Shown: positions 35,705 through 45,383, counted from the stretch's first letter. The stretch: DNA of 64,000 nt from Bacteroidia bacterium (GCA_023228875.1 JALOAG010000006.1:1-64000); one strand, 5' to 3'. Notes: generated by a model not told the origin, from the sequence alone. Made by a program: numbers and translations.

Positions 35705-36531
35705 TCTCTTCGGTTCTGCTTCTAATAACTACTTGTGTTGTATATGGACAAAATGAAGACAGTACAGTTGAAGCTGATTGGAATCTATTAATTCAATTAC
35801 AAAATCAACGAGTATATGATGCCGGACTTACGAGTGAATCAAATCTCAAACAAACATTTGAATCAAAAGGAATTATATATCCTCCCAGGTATATTTATTG
35901 GAGGGCATTCAAAGCAGAAAAAGAACTTGAATTATGGGCTAAAGATTCCCAAAGTCAATCTTTTACACTCATCAAGACATACCCTATTGCTAATCTTTGT
36001 GGAGATCTTGGTCCAAAACGCAAACAAGGCGACCATCAAATTCCGGAAGGATTTTACAAAGTCATTAAATTTAATCCTTTATCATCATTCTGGTTGTCAT
36101 TTCAAATCAACTACCCAAACGGCTCAGATTCAATTTTAGGATTAAAGAAGAATCTCGGGGGCGATATATTCATACATGGAGATACAGTAACTATAGGATG
36201 TTTGCCTATGACAGATTCCATTATCAAAGAAATATATTGGATTACATTGCTTAATAAAAATCAAATAGATTCCAATGAAATCATTCCTTTTCATATTTTC
36301 CCAATTAGGCTAACAAATGATAATTGGCAGCTCCTATACAAGGAATATTGGGGAGATCAAAGTAAAATAACATTTTGGAACTCACTTCAAGGTGTTTATA
36401 ATTACTTTGAAGACAGTTATAAGTTACCGGAAATTATGATAGACGATAAAGGATTTTACAAGGTTATTTACCCTAAAAAACAACAAACAAACAATGAATT
36501 ACCTCATAGTGGGACTGGGAAATCCGGGTGA
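35680..36531 (+). CDS. Murein L,D-transpeptidase family protein (YkuD fold, YafK/DpaA-like)
   Basis: The 283-residue protein has a signal peptide (LISSVLLLITTCVVYGQ) and a YkuD-type catalytic segment HGDTVTIGCLPMTD with His166 and Cys174, following FIHG and QIPEGFYKVI. The pattern HG-x6-GC-x-x-M is closer to YafK/DpaA relatives, which cut the lipoprotein-peptidoglycan link, than to classical cross-linking enzymes. Its start overlaps the permease by 25 bases and its end overlaps pth by 38 bases. Substrate is not proven by sequence. Confidence 0.85.
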   Translation: MEVIYRKLISSVLLLITTCVVYGQNEDSTVEADWNLLIQLQNQRVYDAGLTSESNLKQTFESKGIIYPPRYIYWRAFKAEKELELWAKDSQSQSFTLIKTYPIANLCGDLGPKRKQGDHQIPEGFYKVIKFNPLSSFWLSFQINYPNGSDSILGLKKNLGGDIFIHGDTVTIGCLPMTDSIIKEIYWITLLNKNQIDSNEIIPFHIFPIRLTNDNWQLLYKEYWGDQSKITFWNSLQGVYNYFEDSYKLPEIMIDDKGFYKVIYPKKQQTNNELPHSGTGKSG

Positions 36532-37054
36532 ACAATATATCCATACAAGACATAATATTGGTTTTGACATTATAGACAATATTGCGTCAAATTATAACCT
36601 CAGTTTTAAAACAGTACAATTTGCCCAAAAATGTGAATGGGATTTTCATGGCAATAAAATCATTCTGTTAAAACCGGATACATTTATGAACCTCAGTGGG
36701 AGAGCTGTTCAATATTGGTTAAATTGGTATAAAATACCACTAGATAAATTATTAATACTTGTAGATGACCTTGCATTGCCAATTGGTAAAATAAGAATCA
36801 GAAAAAATGGAAGTGCCGGAGGACACAATGGATTAAAGGATATTGAAAGAGCCCTAGCTACCAAGGACTATAACAGACTTCGTTTTGGTGTAGGAAATAA
36901 TTTTAAAAAAGGAAGTCAAGTAAATTTTGTTTTAGGAAAATTTACAGAACCTGAAAAGGCAATTACAAAGACTTCAATTGAAAAATCAAGTAAAGCTGTG
37001 GAGCATTTTATATTACATGGAATTGATAAAACAATGGAACAATATAATCATTAG
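36494..37054 (+). CDS. pth: Peptidyl-tRNA hydrolase
   Basis: The 186-residue protein has the conserved start LIVGLGNPGEQYIHTRHNIG with Asn10 and catalytic His20, and the middle motif DDLALPIGKIRIRKNGSAGG followed by HNGLKDI. Pth frees tRNA from stalled peptidyl-tRNA. It is the last gene of the rbfA operon and overlaps the preceding transpeptidase gene by 38 bases, an unusually long overlap. Confidence 0.96.
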   Translation: MNYLIVGLGNPGEQYIHTRHNIGFDIIDNIASNYNLSFKTVQFAQKCEWDFHGNKIILLKPDTFMNLSGRAVQYWLNWYKIPLDKLLILVDDLALPIGKIRIRKNGSAGGHNGLKDIERALATKDYNRLRFGVGNNFKKGSQVNFVLGKFTEPEKAITKTSIEKSSKAVEHFILHGIDKTMEQYNH

Positions 37055-38082
37055 TTCCCTTGCTGGCGCTTAATTGCATATTCAATTATTCGTTCATCCG
37101 GGTTAAATAGCTCACAATCTGTCAACCCAAGTCTTTCTACTGCTATACTCACTAACTCCCTTTCAGATAAATTAGAATGATTGTGAAGTATCTCCGCATA
37201 ATACCTTCCAGCCATAAGCATTGCCTCTAATGGAATCAATGCTATTAATTCACTTCCTGTTACATCAGCACCTTTCGCTATTGCTCTCATTTTAATTTCT
37301 TCAAAAACTTTATGAATTGGTGTTTCCCTATAATTAGTTAGATTACATGAAACTTGTGCAATACCAAAGTGTTCCATGTACCATCCAATTGCTTTTACAT
37401 ATCGCAATGCCCCAGGTATTCTTTCTTTATCGCCTTTCCCTTCTCTGTTTACTAAGTATCCTGATTCTCTTATTTCTGCCGCAATCTCGTTAGCTATTTC
37501 TACAGATTTTGTATTTAAATTTACATTATAGGCAATTAAAAAATCTCTGGCTCCAATAACTGTTGCCCCTGACTTTTCATTAAAAAAAATACCAAAATCC
37601 GGTTTCCATTCAGGAAGAATCATCTTAGAAGGCAGCATCTCATATTCTCCCTTTCTTATAATTGACAAATTGCTTCTTGCTTTATTAGGTTGCGAATGTT
37701 CATATAGATATACAGGAATATTCAACTCTCTAGCAACTCTTGCTGCTAATTTTTTAGATAAGAGTATAGCATCTTCCATAGAAACTCCTTCAATAGGTAC
37801 AATAGGACAAACATCACATGCACCAATACGAGGATGTTCACCCTTATGATTTCTCATATCAATTAATATACTGGCACATTTAATTGCAAGAAATGCAGCT
37901 TCAATCACTTTCGATGGTTCTCCAACAAAAGTATAGACTGTTCTATTTGCATCAAACCCTTTATCTATATATAAAAGAGTAACTCCTTGAACTGATGAAA
38001 TTACATTTGCGATTTTCGTAATTATTTCATAATTTCTTCCTTCACTGAAATTTGGAACACATTCAATTAGTTGATTTTTCAT
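37051..38082 (-). CDS. ftcD: Glutamate formimidoyltransferase
   Basis: The 343-residue protein begins with the family signature LIECVPNFSEGRNYEII and continues with NRTVYTFVGEP, HPRIGACDVCPIVP and NLTNYRETPIHKVFEEI. It transfers the formimino group from formiminoglutamate to tetrahydrofolate, usually in histidine breakdown. The start is set at Met3 (38082) because the promoter box 38090-38097 ends only 1 base before the ATG at 38086-38088. The cyclodeaminase half of mammalian FTCD is absent. Ends overlap with pth by 4 bases (convergent). Confidence 0.9.
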   Translation of the reverse strand: MKNQLIECVPNFSEGRNYEIITKIANVISSVQGVTLLYIDKGFDANRTVYTFVGEPSKVIEAAFLAIKCASILIDMRNHKGEHPRIGACDVCPIVPIEGVSMEDAILLSKKLAARVARELNIPVYLYEHSQPNKARSNLSIIRKGEYEMLPSKMILPEWKPDFGIFFNEKSGATVIGARDFLIAYNVNLNTKSVEIANEIAAEIRESGYLVNREGKGDKERIPGALRYVKAIGWYMEHFGIAQVSCNLTNYRETPIHKVFEEIKMRAIAKGADVTGSELIALIPLEAMLMAGRYYAEILHNHSNLSERELVSIAVERLGLTDCELFNPDERIIEYAIKRQQGN

Positions 38083-38089
38083 TGACATG

Positions 38090-38097
38090 CAAAATTA
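38090..38097 (-). promoter_or_regulatory. -7 box for ftcD
   Basis: On the minus strand it reads TAATTTTG followed by C, 7 bases before the ATG at 38082. It decides between the two near start codons of ftcD. Confidence 0.4.
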
Positions 38098-38129
38098 AAA
38101 AAAAAGCCCCCCAATACATGGAGGGCTTT
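38098..38129 (-). terminator. Terminator of the T9SS operon
   Basis: The arms AAAGCCCCCC (38103-38112) and GGAGGGCTTT (38120-38129) pair with one mismatch. Read on the minus strand the hairpin is followed by a run of nine T residues. It lies 18 bases after gldN and separates it from ftcD. Confidence 0.75.
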
Positions 38130-38147
38130 AAAACTAATTAAATGATA

Positions 38148-39002
38148 TTAATATTCCCAAAGGTCGTGTTCCCAAATGAATAGGTCGTTCTTAATCTCTT
38201 CACTTTTTAGTAAAGCTGCCATATTATCATCTTTGAACTCTTCGTAATCCTTAACATATAAGTCATACATATTTGACTCTTTAACGATGTAACTATCAAA
38301 TAATCTAAACTGGAAGAAATGGTCATAAGATATTCTTGCAGCATCATTTTCAGTATTAAATACCTCAATATTTTTTAACAAGGGTCTCAAATCATCCATT
38401 TTAAGCCAAAACATAGGTTGTTCACCTATCTCCACTCCTCCGAATTCTAACATATAAAGAGGAGCAATAGCCATAATACGTGGTTTAAATACAGAATGTT
38501 TGTGATCAAAGAACCAGTCCTCTAGAAGCATATACTTTCTAATTTTATAGAACTCAAACTTTTCTCTTATAGTAGAGTCAATAACATCAAATGGATCATC
38601 AGGATCACCGAGAGGATTTGGAACTTGAATTGTATATTCACGAGAACCAATTGTTTGAGCATGTTCCGGTGTCATCCAAGAATATAAAGAGTCGTTATTG
38701 TAAGCTTTAACAGAGCCATCAATTGCATATCCATATATATATTGATTTAAAGGATTCTTAGGCCATTCAAGAATCTTATTCATCTTTTGACGACAATCAA
38801 TAATGCGATGAATCTTCCGTTGATACTTTACATCGGCTTCTTGTAAAAAAGGATATTTTACAACAGGTCTCTCTTTAATTGCCATTTTATCGTATGGATT
38901 TTGCTCACCGCTTATTGGAACAAACTCCTCAAAATTTGGCTGCTGAGCATACGCAGAAAGACTCAACAATGATGATATAATTACTACAAAAGACTTCTTC
39001 AT
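38148..39002 (-). CDS. gldN: T9SS component GldN/PorN
   Basis: The 284-residue protein has a signal peptide (FVVIISSLLSLSAYAQ) and the GldN family features RKIHRIIDCRQKMNKILEWP and YMLLEDWFFDHKHSVFKPRI. PorN/GldN forms the periplasmic ring complex with the lipoprotein GldK. It is the last gene of the porP/sprF-gldK-gldL-gldM-gldN order, the same as porPKLMN in Porphyromonas. Confidence 0.95.
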   Translation of the reverse strand: MKKSFVVIISSLLSLSAYAQQPNFEEFVPISGEQNPYDKMAIKERPVVKYPFLQEADVKYQRKIHRIIDCRQKMNKILEWPKNPLNQYIYGYAIDGSVKAYNNDSLYSWMTPEHAQTIGSREYTIQVPNPLGDPDDPFDVIDSTIREKFEFYKIRKYMLLEDWFFDHKHSVFKPRIMAIAPLYMLEFGGVEIGEQPMFWLKMDDLRPLLKNIEVFNTENDAARISYDHFFQFRLFDSYIVKESNMYDLYVKDYEEFKDDNMAALLKSEEIKNDLFIWEHDLWEY

Positions 39003-39022
39003 ATTTTATATGTTACAATAAT

Positions 39023-40621
39023 TTATTTTATATCTATAACTAAACTGGCAGTCAACTTTTTTGTAATACCACCAGGTCCGTTTGCTTCAACATTAGCAAT
39101 AATTAATTTGTCCCCAGATCGAGCACTAGCAATTCTAGAGTTAACACTTGATAATGAATTACCTGTAACAGTTATAGGAATTGCATTACCTACTTTCGGA
39201 ACGAGTAGGGCTGTATATCTAGTAACAACAAATCTAACACCTTCGAAAGCAAATCCGGAACCTAAGGACGCATTTAATGTAGATTGTGCCATTAGCGCTC
39301 CTTTACCTTGTGCACCACTACCCAAGCTTCCAAACAGAGGCTCAGGATTAGGAACTTCACGAATTCTGTATTCCATTTGGCCCATTTGTCTTGAAGTACC
39401 GTCAGGCATTTTTACACTGGCAGAAATTTTAGTTTTACTCCCTTGTACTCTAGATACTTTAGCTATATATTTACCGGTACCTGAAGCTTTTGATAAAACA
39501 CAACCAGGTCCTGCAGATACAACAACATCTTCTGCTCTAAATCCGGGAACAGACACAGAAATTGGATTTTCAAGTCCAATATAAAGTACATTCATGGCTT
39601 CTGCAGAAATAGTCGCTGCAGGTTGAAATGATTGCCATTCAGTAGAAAATTCTTTCTTTTCAAGTCCATCGGGTCCTTCAACTTCGATGTAACCTTTAAC
39701 AGGGTGAATACCTGAACCTGAGGCTGGAACCTTATAGATACCTTTTCCACCTTGAACAGGAATCTTCTCACCATTTACATATATGGTAGGTTCAGCAGTT
39801 GTATTTAATGCCATTAAAACAATCTCTGCTTCATAATTAGTCCCCTGCATAATATAACTTGATGGTGCAATTATCTTAGCTTCAACTGCATCAAATTTTA
39901 TTGTAGCAGCATTAATTTGTTTTATTAATACATTCAAAACTTCAGCTTCTAAATTCTTAGCATCACTTTCAGTTTTAGAAAGCAAAGCAGTAACACCGGC
40001 TAAAGGAGAGTGTACTAAATACGAAGAAACCCAACTCTGTTTATTTGTACCACCTTTAGGATCTTCAGCTCTTAGAGAAGAATTCTGATCTAAATTTGTT
40101 AGGATATCTTTTGAAATTTTTGGATGATTTAAGACTGCAATCATATCTTTTCTTGCTTTTTCTATAGCATCTTGCAACTCCTTACCATGTCCTTGTTTTC
40201 CTGATCCTGTTTCAAAATAATTTGCATGTTTTTCCATTTGATCAGGAGCAGCCAACTCAGTTAATGTACCTGCTGAATGACCTGGTTCAACAGGCAATCT
40301 TCCACCTGCATTAGTTTCAATATCTTTTTTAATCTTTTCAACGTAAGTACAGAAATCTTTGGATATCTTTCTTACTTCTTTTGCTTTGTCAAACCATTCT
40401 TTTGTTCTATTAGCATTTGACTCCATAGAAGCTTGAAATTGTTGCATCACAATATCATTCTTTGCGTCAATATTGCCTTTTGAATTCTCAAATGAAACTT
40501 CCATTAAATGGAAGGATTTAAGAATCTCCTTCGACACGTTCAAAGCAAGAAGAGCGAGTAACACGAGATACATCATGTTAATCATCCTCTGCCTCGCATT
40601 TAAATCACTTACTCCAGACAT
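39023..40621 (-). CDS. gldM: T9SS motor component GldM/PorM
   Basis: The 532-residue protein has one N-terminal membrane helix (MMYLVLLALLALNVS, with the conserved ARQRMINMMYLVLLAL) and then a long periplasmic region of four D1-D4 domains rich in beta strands. With GldL it forms a proton-driven rotary motor that spans the periplasm. A 158-residue frame on the opposite strand (39108-39584) is a shadow. Confidence 0.97.
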   Translation of the reverse strand: MSGVSDLNARQRMINMMYLVLLALLALNVSKEILKSFHLMEVSFENSKGNIDAKNDIVMQQFQASMESNANRTKEWFDKAKEVRKISKDFCTYVEKIKKDIETNAGGRLPVEPGHSAGTLTELAAPDQMEKHANYFETGSGKQGHGKELQDAIEKARKDMIAVLNHPKISKDILTNLDQNSSLRAEDPKGGTNKQSWVSSYLVHSPLAGVTALLSKTESDAKNLEAEVLNVLIKQINAATIKFDAVEAKIIAPSSYIMQGTNYEAEIVLMALNTTAEPTIYVNGEKIPVQGGKGIYKVPASGSGIHPVKGYIEVEGPDGLEKKEFSTEWQSFQPAATISAEAMNVLYIGLENPISVSVPGFRAEDVVVSAGPGCVLSKASGTGKYIAKVSRVQGSKTKISASVKMPDGTSRQMGQMEYRIREVPNPEPLFGSLGSGAQGKGALMAQSTLNASLGSGFAFEGVRFVVTRYTALLVPKVGNAIPITVTGNSLSSVNSRIASARSGDKLIIANVEANGPGGITKKLTASLVIDIK

Positions 40622-40658
40622 ATTATAAAATTAATTAAATTAAACAATTGATTTCCTA

Positions 40659-41321
40659 TTAGCGAGATGAGTTACTACCAGTCATTGCACTCAACATATT
40701 TCCATAAATATTGTTTAAGTTGGAAATATTATTATTTAATTTAGAAAGGTTAGTTTTAAACTCACCAGCCTGACTACCTGTACTTGACAGATTATCAACA
40801 AGATTTGACAATCCTCCTGAGAAGGAATTTAATGACTGGGAAATATTCTCACTAACAGTTCCAACGCTCTCAATAGATTTAGAAGCTTTTTGAATGTTTT
40901 GAGCAAATTCATTAGTTGCAACAGTAGTGCTACTTAAATTAGCCATTTCATTAACGTGTGCACTTAATGATTTTAAGCCGGCTCCTAAACTATTAATCAA
41001 CTCGGGTCCAACCTTAGCATCTTCCAGCATTTTGTCCAATTGCTGAGTAACGGAACCTTTATTCTTACTTTCTTTCTCCATAGGATCCATTCCTGCAAAT
41101 TCTGGATAAACTAAAGACCAATCCCATTCTTTCTTTGCAGGCTCATAAGCCGATAGAGCGAAAAGGAATGCCTCAGTTCCTAAACCTATGATAAGCATGA
41201 TGTCAGCACCTGGCCAGTGTAAAATTTTAAATAATGCACCGATAATAACTACTGATGCACCATAACCATAAGCAAGTCCCATGAACTTCTTAAACCCTTT
41301 TGATTCTGTAAAATTAGCCAT
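40659..41321 (-). CDS. gldL: T9SS motor component GldL/PorL
   Basis: The 220-residue protein has two N-terminal membrane helices (GLAYGYGASVVIIGALFKI and DIMLIIGLGTEAFLFALSAY) and a cytoplasmic helical tail. The second helix contains the conserved Glu (in GLGTEAF) used in proton flow. It partners GldM as the inner-membrane motor. Length is normal for the family. Confidence 0.97.
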   Translation of the reverse strand: MANFTESKGFKKFMGLAYGYGASVVIIGALFKILHWPGADIMLIIGLGTEAFLFALSAYEPAKKEWDWSLVYPEFAGMDPMEKESKNKGSVTQQLDKMLEDAKVGPELINSLGAGLKSLSAHVNEMANLSSTTVATNEFAQNIQKASKSIESVGTVSENISQSLNSFSGGLSNLVDNLSSTGSQAGEFKTNLSKLNNNISNLNNIYGNMLSAMTGSNSSR

Positions 41322-41367
41322 AATTTTAATTTTTAATTGATTTGATTTATATAATTTAGTTGTTTGT

Positions 41368-42699
41368 TTATTTTGAATCTCTATTTGAACGACCTATATA
41401 TGATTGTACATTTCTAAATCCAATGAATGATCTGCAAGAATCCTGATACTCATATGTACGAGCACCATTTTCAATGAAATAAGCAATATCTTTCCAAGAA
41501 CCACCTCTAATCACTTTTCTTTTCAAAGTAATATCAGAACCTTCACGTGTAAATTTACCATTTTGTTGAACGTATTCTGGTATTGATATTCTATAATCAC
41601 CATTTAAATCATGTGTAAAAATGTTTGAAGATATTTCAAAAGCATTTCTTGTCCATTCACTCACATTTCCAGCCATATTATACAAGCCATAATCATTCGG
41701 GAAATAAGAGTCTGCTCTAACAGGATATAAACCTCCGTCAGCACCATAATTACCACGTAAAGGCTTGAAGTTAGCTAGCATACAACCTTTTGAGTTACGT
41801 GTATATGGTCCTCCCCAAGGATATTTATTTCCAATTCTACCACCTCTTGCAGCATATTCCCATTCATATTCTGTTGGAAGTCTGTAATCTTCTGTAGGAG
41901 GTGCACCAAGACTATTCCAATAGTCTTCCTTGTAATAAGTTCTCCAATAAGAAAAAGCATTTGCCATGTGCCAGTTTACACCCACTACCGGATAGTCATC
42001 ATATTTTACATGGTGAAAATAGTGACGTGCCATAGGCTCATTATATGAATAGGTAAAATCTCTAATAAAGCACAATGTATCAGGATATATTAAAGTACGT
42101 TCCTTTCTAATAAACTTCTTACGTGGTGCAGGATTGTATCTGTCTAAATTTTCAGCGTTAGTTGCTGCATCATGATAATCTATCCATTCATAGCTATAAA
42201 AAAGTTTTCTTGTGTCAATTTCTTTTTTATGTCTAAAACGCTCGTCTTCTGCCACGTACATATCTTGAACATCATCCCTTATTTCAGGATTATCAATATA
42301 AAAGCTTCTTCTAACTTCTCTCCAATTAATAAATCTTTCTCCGGTTTCTTCATCTTCTATGAAGTAGAGATCATTATCTAGCATTTCTATGGCAATCGAG
42401 TCAATCACATATTGAACAAATTGACGATATTCATTATTTGTGATTTCTGTCTCATCCATCCAAAAACCTGCAATTGTCATTTGCTTGTTAGGAGCTAAAT
42501 AGCTATGAAAGATATCTTCATCGCTTTGACCGGTATTAAATGAACCGGTTGGTACATACACCATACCAAATGGAGTTGGATGGAACCATACACGCCTTCC
42601 TTGAACACCAATTACGTCACCTGTGTTTCCTGGTCCGCATCCTATGATTGAAAAGGCGCTAACCAATCCTATCATTTTTAATGAATGAATTAGCTTCAT
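41368..42699 (-). CDS. gldK: T9SS lipoprotein GldK/PorK
   Basis: The 443-residue form starts at the ATG at 42699 and has a lipobox ending in SIIGC (Cys21), as expected for a lipoprotein. The body is a formylglycine-generating-enzyme-like (FGE-sulfatase) fold: FWMDETEITNNEYRQF, YPVVGVNWHMANAFSYW, YRLPTEYEWEYAARGG and VIRGGSWKD. GldK makes a ring with GldN at the outer membrane. A longer frame opens at 42798, but its extra 33 residues would bury the lipoprotein signal, so it is not used. Confidence 0.93.
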   Translation of the reverse strand: MKLIHSLKMIGLVSAFSIIGCGPGNTGDVIGVQGRRVWFHPTPFGMVYVPTGSFNTGQSDEDIFHSYLAPNKQMTIAGFWMDETEITNNEYRQFVQYVIDSIAIEMLDNDLYFIEDEETGERFINWREVRRSFYIDNPEIRDDVQDMYVAEDERFRHKKEIDTRKLFYSYEWIDYHDAATNAENLDRYNPAPRKKFIRKERTLIYPDTLCFIRDFTYSYNEPMARHYFHHVKYDDYPVVGVNWHMANAFSYWRTYYKEDYWNSLGAPPTEDYRLPTEYEWEYAARGGRIGNKYPWGGPYTRNSKGCMLANFKPLRGNYGADGGLYPVRADSYFPNDYGLYNMAGNVSEWTRNAFEISSNIFTHDLNGDYRISIPEYVQQNGKFTREGSDITLKRKVIRGGSWKDIAYFIENGARTYEYQDSCRSFIGFRNVQSYIGRSNRDSK

Positions 42700-42864
42700 G
42701 TTTTTTGAACTATTTTCAGCAACAAATAAATTCCCCAATTTACTTGTCCACTTTGAAAATAACATCGATTTAATTTGTTTCATCTTCAGTTTCTTCAATT
42801 ATTTTTATGCTGTCAGACTTACTAAACGTAGCTTTTCTTTATATATTGTCTTTGTTTTCTTTTT

Positions 42865-43932
42865 TTATTCTTGGCTGCTTTCTCTATCTATCCATAAAGG
42901 AGTCAAGATAGGAATAATACCTGGAGGCGGAGGAGGTACAATGACCCAACAATAGTTGGCAACAATTTCAAATGTACCATTACTTACCTTCCTTAGTCTA
43001 CTTAATGTAACATCATAACTTAATCCTACCCTTACACCTTTATATTTATATCCAAACATTAATGAGAGTGCATCACTTATAGAACGATAGCCTAAACCAC
43101 CACTTATCGTTTCCATATATTCCACCAATGCTGTCGCATCAGCTTGAAACTTAGCATTATATTTAAACAATACAGAAGGCATTAAGGTTAGTGCAGGATT
43201 ACCAATAAAATTAGTAAATTCCATACTTCCCAACATGTAGTAATGTCTTGCAGTACGTGAAAACACATTTCCATTGGCTCCAAATCTATAATCATGTGGC
43301 AACAAGTTTGTTGAACTTAAGCCAACAATCAAATTATTAAATCGCTGATTATTATAAAACAACCCAAAAGAAGCTGTAACACCTCCGTCAGACTCAAGTC
43401 CGGTAGGTATAAAGGGGTCATTGGGATCAATTGCACGTAACTTAGCACCGTCTAATCCTTTTTGCAAATAACCAACATCCACACCTAAAGCAATTGAAGA
43501 CTCTTCGTCCATAAAATATCTATAAGCTAATTGACCTCGTACCACATTATTCACTTCATACCCTAGCCTATCATTATAAAATATCAATCCGGCACCACCA
43601 TAGTTTTTTGATTCACCGGTAGATCTATTAAATTTATTGATTGGAATACTTACACCTGCACCATTAGTCTTTGGTCCCACTCCCGGTACAGCTTGCATCT
43701 TTGGGTTGTTAGGTGTTTCGTATAATGGTGTCCTATCCTCTAAACCCATGTACTGACTGTGTGAAATGCCAAATGCACACCATTTGCCATCTAATCCAAT
43801 TGCTGCAGGATTATAGAGAGGGCGTACAAAATTATAATGTGTATAATAAGGGTCTTGTTGCGCGTTTACTCTGCTTACCATCATCAAGCCCAATGCTGCC
43901 ATAGAAAGCAAGCTTAATGGTTTTAAAGTCAT
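42865..43932 (-). CDS. T9SS membrane protein of the PorP/SprF family
   Basis: The protein (355 residues from Met at 43932, 362 from 43953) has a signal peptide (LSLLSMAALGLMMVSRVNAQ) and starts its mature part with QDPYYTHYNFVRPLYNPAAI, the PorP/SprF signature. The rest is a beta barrel (GAGLIFYNDRLGYEVNNVVR, IGRYG-type turns). PorP/SprF proteins are outer-membrane partners that attach secreted proteins to the surface. It leads the gldKLMN operon, as in Porphyromonas porPKLMN. The last 15 residues (PPPPPGIIPILTPLW) are proline-rich and unusual. Confidence 0.9.
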   Translation of the reverse strand: MTLKPLSLLSMAALGLMMVSRVNAQQDPYYTHYNFVRPLYNPAAIGLDGKWCAFGISHSQYMGLEDRTPLYETPNNPKMQAVPGVGPKTNGAGVSIPINKFNRSTGESKNYGGAGLIFYNDRLGYEVNNVVRGQLAYRYFMDEESSIALGVDVGYLQKGLDGAKLRAIDPNDPFIPTGLESDGGVTASFGLFYNNQRFNNLIVGLSSTNLLPHDYRFGANGNVFSRTARHYYMLGSMEFTNFIGNPALTLMPSVLFKYNAKFQADATALVEYMETISGGLGYRSISDALSLMFGYKYKGVRVGLSYDVTLSRLRKVSNGTFEIVANYCWVIVPPPPPGIIPILTPLWIDRESSQE

Positions 43933-44046
43933 CTTGTAGTTTTCTACACCCATACTCTATTGCGTTAAGATAATTTTTAAAGGTAGCAAATATGCAGTGT
44001 TAATAGATACAATGCAAATTTTTTATTTCGCAACTTTTCAATACAG

Positions 44047-44892
44047 TCATCCAACTTCTAATATTTTAAACACTTCATCTACAACCACCCTGCCATTTTC
44101 ATTTTCCTTAACACTGACTAATTCTATTTCTTTATCATGTTCAAAAAACAAATAGCTATTGTTGCTTAATGCTCTCTTAAGAATTTTCTCCCTTTCTGAC
44201 ATAACATCCAACGGTCTTATGTCATAACCCATAACAAAATTTAAAGGTAAATGGGCTGCTGAAGGAAATAAGTCAGCACAATAAATGATTTCTTTATTTT
44301 TATATTGTATTATTGGTAAAAGCATTGATTCTGTATGTCCATAACACACTTCAAATGTAATCTCAGGTAAAACAAAAAGATTGTTTTTAACAAACTTAAC
44401 CTTATTTTGTTCAATTAAAGGGACAATGTTTTCAGATAAGAAAGAAGCTTTCTCTCTAGGATTGGGATGCAATGCACTCTGCAAATGCGTCTCATGCATC
44501 CAATATATAGCATTTGAAAATGTCGGAATAAGATGTGTTTTATTGTCATCCCACCTAACGGCTCCTCCACAATGGTCAAAATGTAGATGTGTTAAAATCA
44601 CATCTGTTACATCACTTAAGCTGAAACCAGCTTCATTTATTGACTTCTCAAGATTGGCTTCTCCATGGGGTGAATAATAGCTAAAAAACTTTTCGCTCTG
44701 TTTATTCCCCATTCCCGTGTCAATTAAAATTAATTTGTCCTCGTGTTCTATAAGAAGACAACGCATAGCCCACGTACATAAGTTGTTATCATCAGCAGGG
44801 TTGAGTTTGTTCCAAATTACTTTTGGAACAACTCCAAACATAGCCCCTCCATCCAATTTAAAGAAACCTGTTTCTATTGTATATAATTTCAT
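44047..44892 (-). CDS. MBL-fold metallo-hydrolase
   Basis: The 281-residue protein has the metallo-beta-lactamase core HLHFDHCGG (His102, His104, Asp106, His107), LILIDTGMGN and CYGHTESMLLP, with a later IIYCADLFPSAAHLP. It resembles lactonase-type quorum-quenching or general hydrolases; the substrate is unknown. No signal peptide is seen. Its start overlaps the Kazal-domain gene by 4 bases, as part of a serS-Kazal-MBL unit. Confidence 0.88.
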   Translation of the reverse strand: MKLYTIETGFFKLDGGAMFGVVPKVIWNKLNPADDNNLCTWAMRCLLIEHEDKLILIDTGMGNKQSEKFFSYYSPHGEANLEKSINEAGFSLSDVTDVILTHLHFDHCGGAVRWDDNKTHLIPTFSNAIYWMHETHLQSALHPNPREKASFLSENIVPLIEQNKVKFVKNNLFVLPEITFEVCYGHTESMLLPIIQYKNKEIIYCADLFPSAAHLPLNFVMGYDIRPLDVMSEREKILKRALSNNSYLFFEHDKEIELVSVKENENGRVVVDEVFKILEVG

Positions 44893-45380
44893 AGTCGTAA
44901 AAATCTTTCAGCCCAATACTGTCCTTGACCGGATTCAACAATTAATACATACATTCCTTGCTTGACAAATTTTAAATCAATTTGTGTTTCTATTTTATGT
45001 ACCCCAATAAATAACTGCTGAAAAACCAACTGACCAAAGTAATCTATTATTCTGATGTTTAAACTGCTTATTGTGTTGTCTTGAAATTGAATATTTAAAT
45101 TCATTGGATCAAGGTTAGTAATGGGATTAGGATAAAAATCTAAGAAGAATCCTTGACAAACCCCACCTGTCCAATTTGATATTCCATAATTATTATATGC
45201 TGTACACAAGTTACGGTATGTTTGTCCATCACACCCGCAAACCGGATCAAATAATGCTTGATGACATTGATATAGAGGTTGTACACGGGTTTGATCAATA
45301 CACTGAAACCATTGCCCACTTGAGGTCTCCGAACCGATGATGAGAAACAACAGAAACCATATATGCCTTATCCGACACAT
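44889..45380 (-). CDS. Secreted Kazal-type protease-inhibitor protein with T9SS sorting domain
   Basis: The 163-residue protein has a signal peptide (HIWFLLFLIIGSETSSG), a single Kazal-like domain (about 24-76) and a T9SS C-terminal sorting domain (about 79-163, with FYPNPITNLDPMNLNI, IIDYFGQLVFQQ and KQGMYVLIVESG). The Kazal part has PVCGCDGQTYRNLC and the Cys set 27, 39, 48, 50, 59, 75; Cys48-x10-Cys59 fits the Kazal spacing, but the usual C-x2-C is replaced by Cys48-x-Cys50. Kazal domains block serine proteases. It lies 3 bases after serS. The reactive-site residue cannot be assigned safely. Confidence 0.85.
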   Translation of the reverse strand: MCRIRHIWFLLFLIIGSETSSGQWFQCIDQTRVQPLYQCHQALFDPVCGCDGQTYRNLCTAYNNYGISNWTGGVCQGFFLDFYPNPITNLDPMNLNIQFQDNTISSLNIRIIDYFGQLVFQQLFIGVHKIETQIDLKFVKQGMYVLIVESGQGQYWAERFLRL

Positions 45381-45383
45381 TGA

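Noticed and set aside
39108..39584. 158-codon open frame antisense to gldM
   Set aside because: It lies fully inside a strongly supported gene on the other strand and has no family resemblance; it is a codon-bias shadow.
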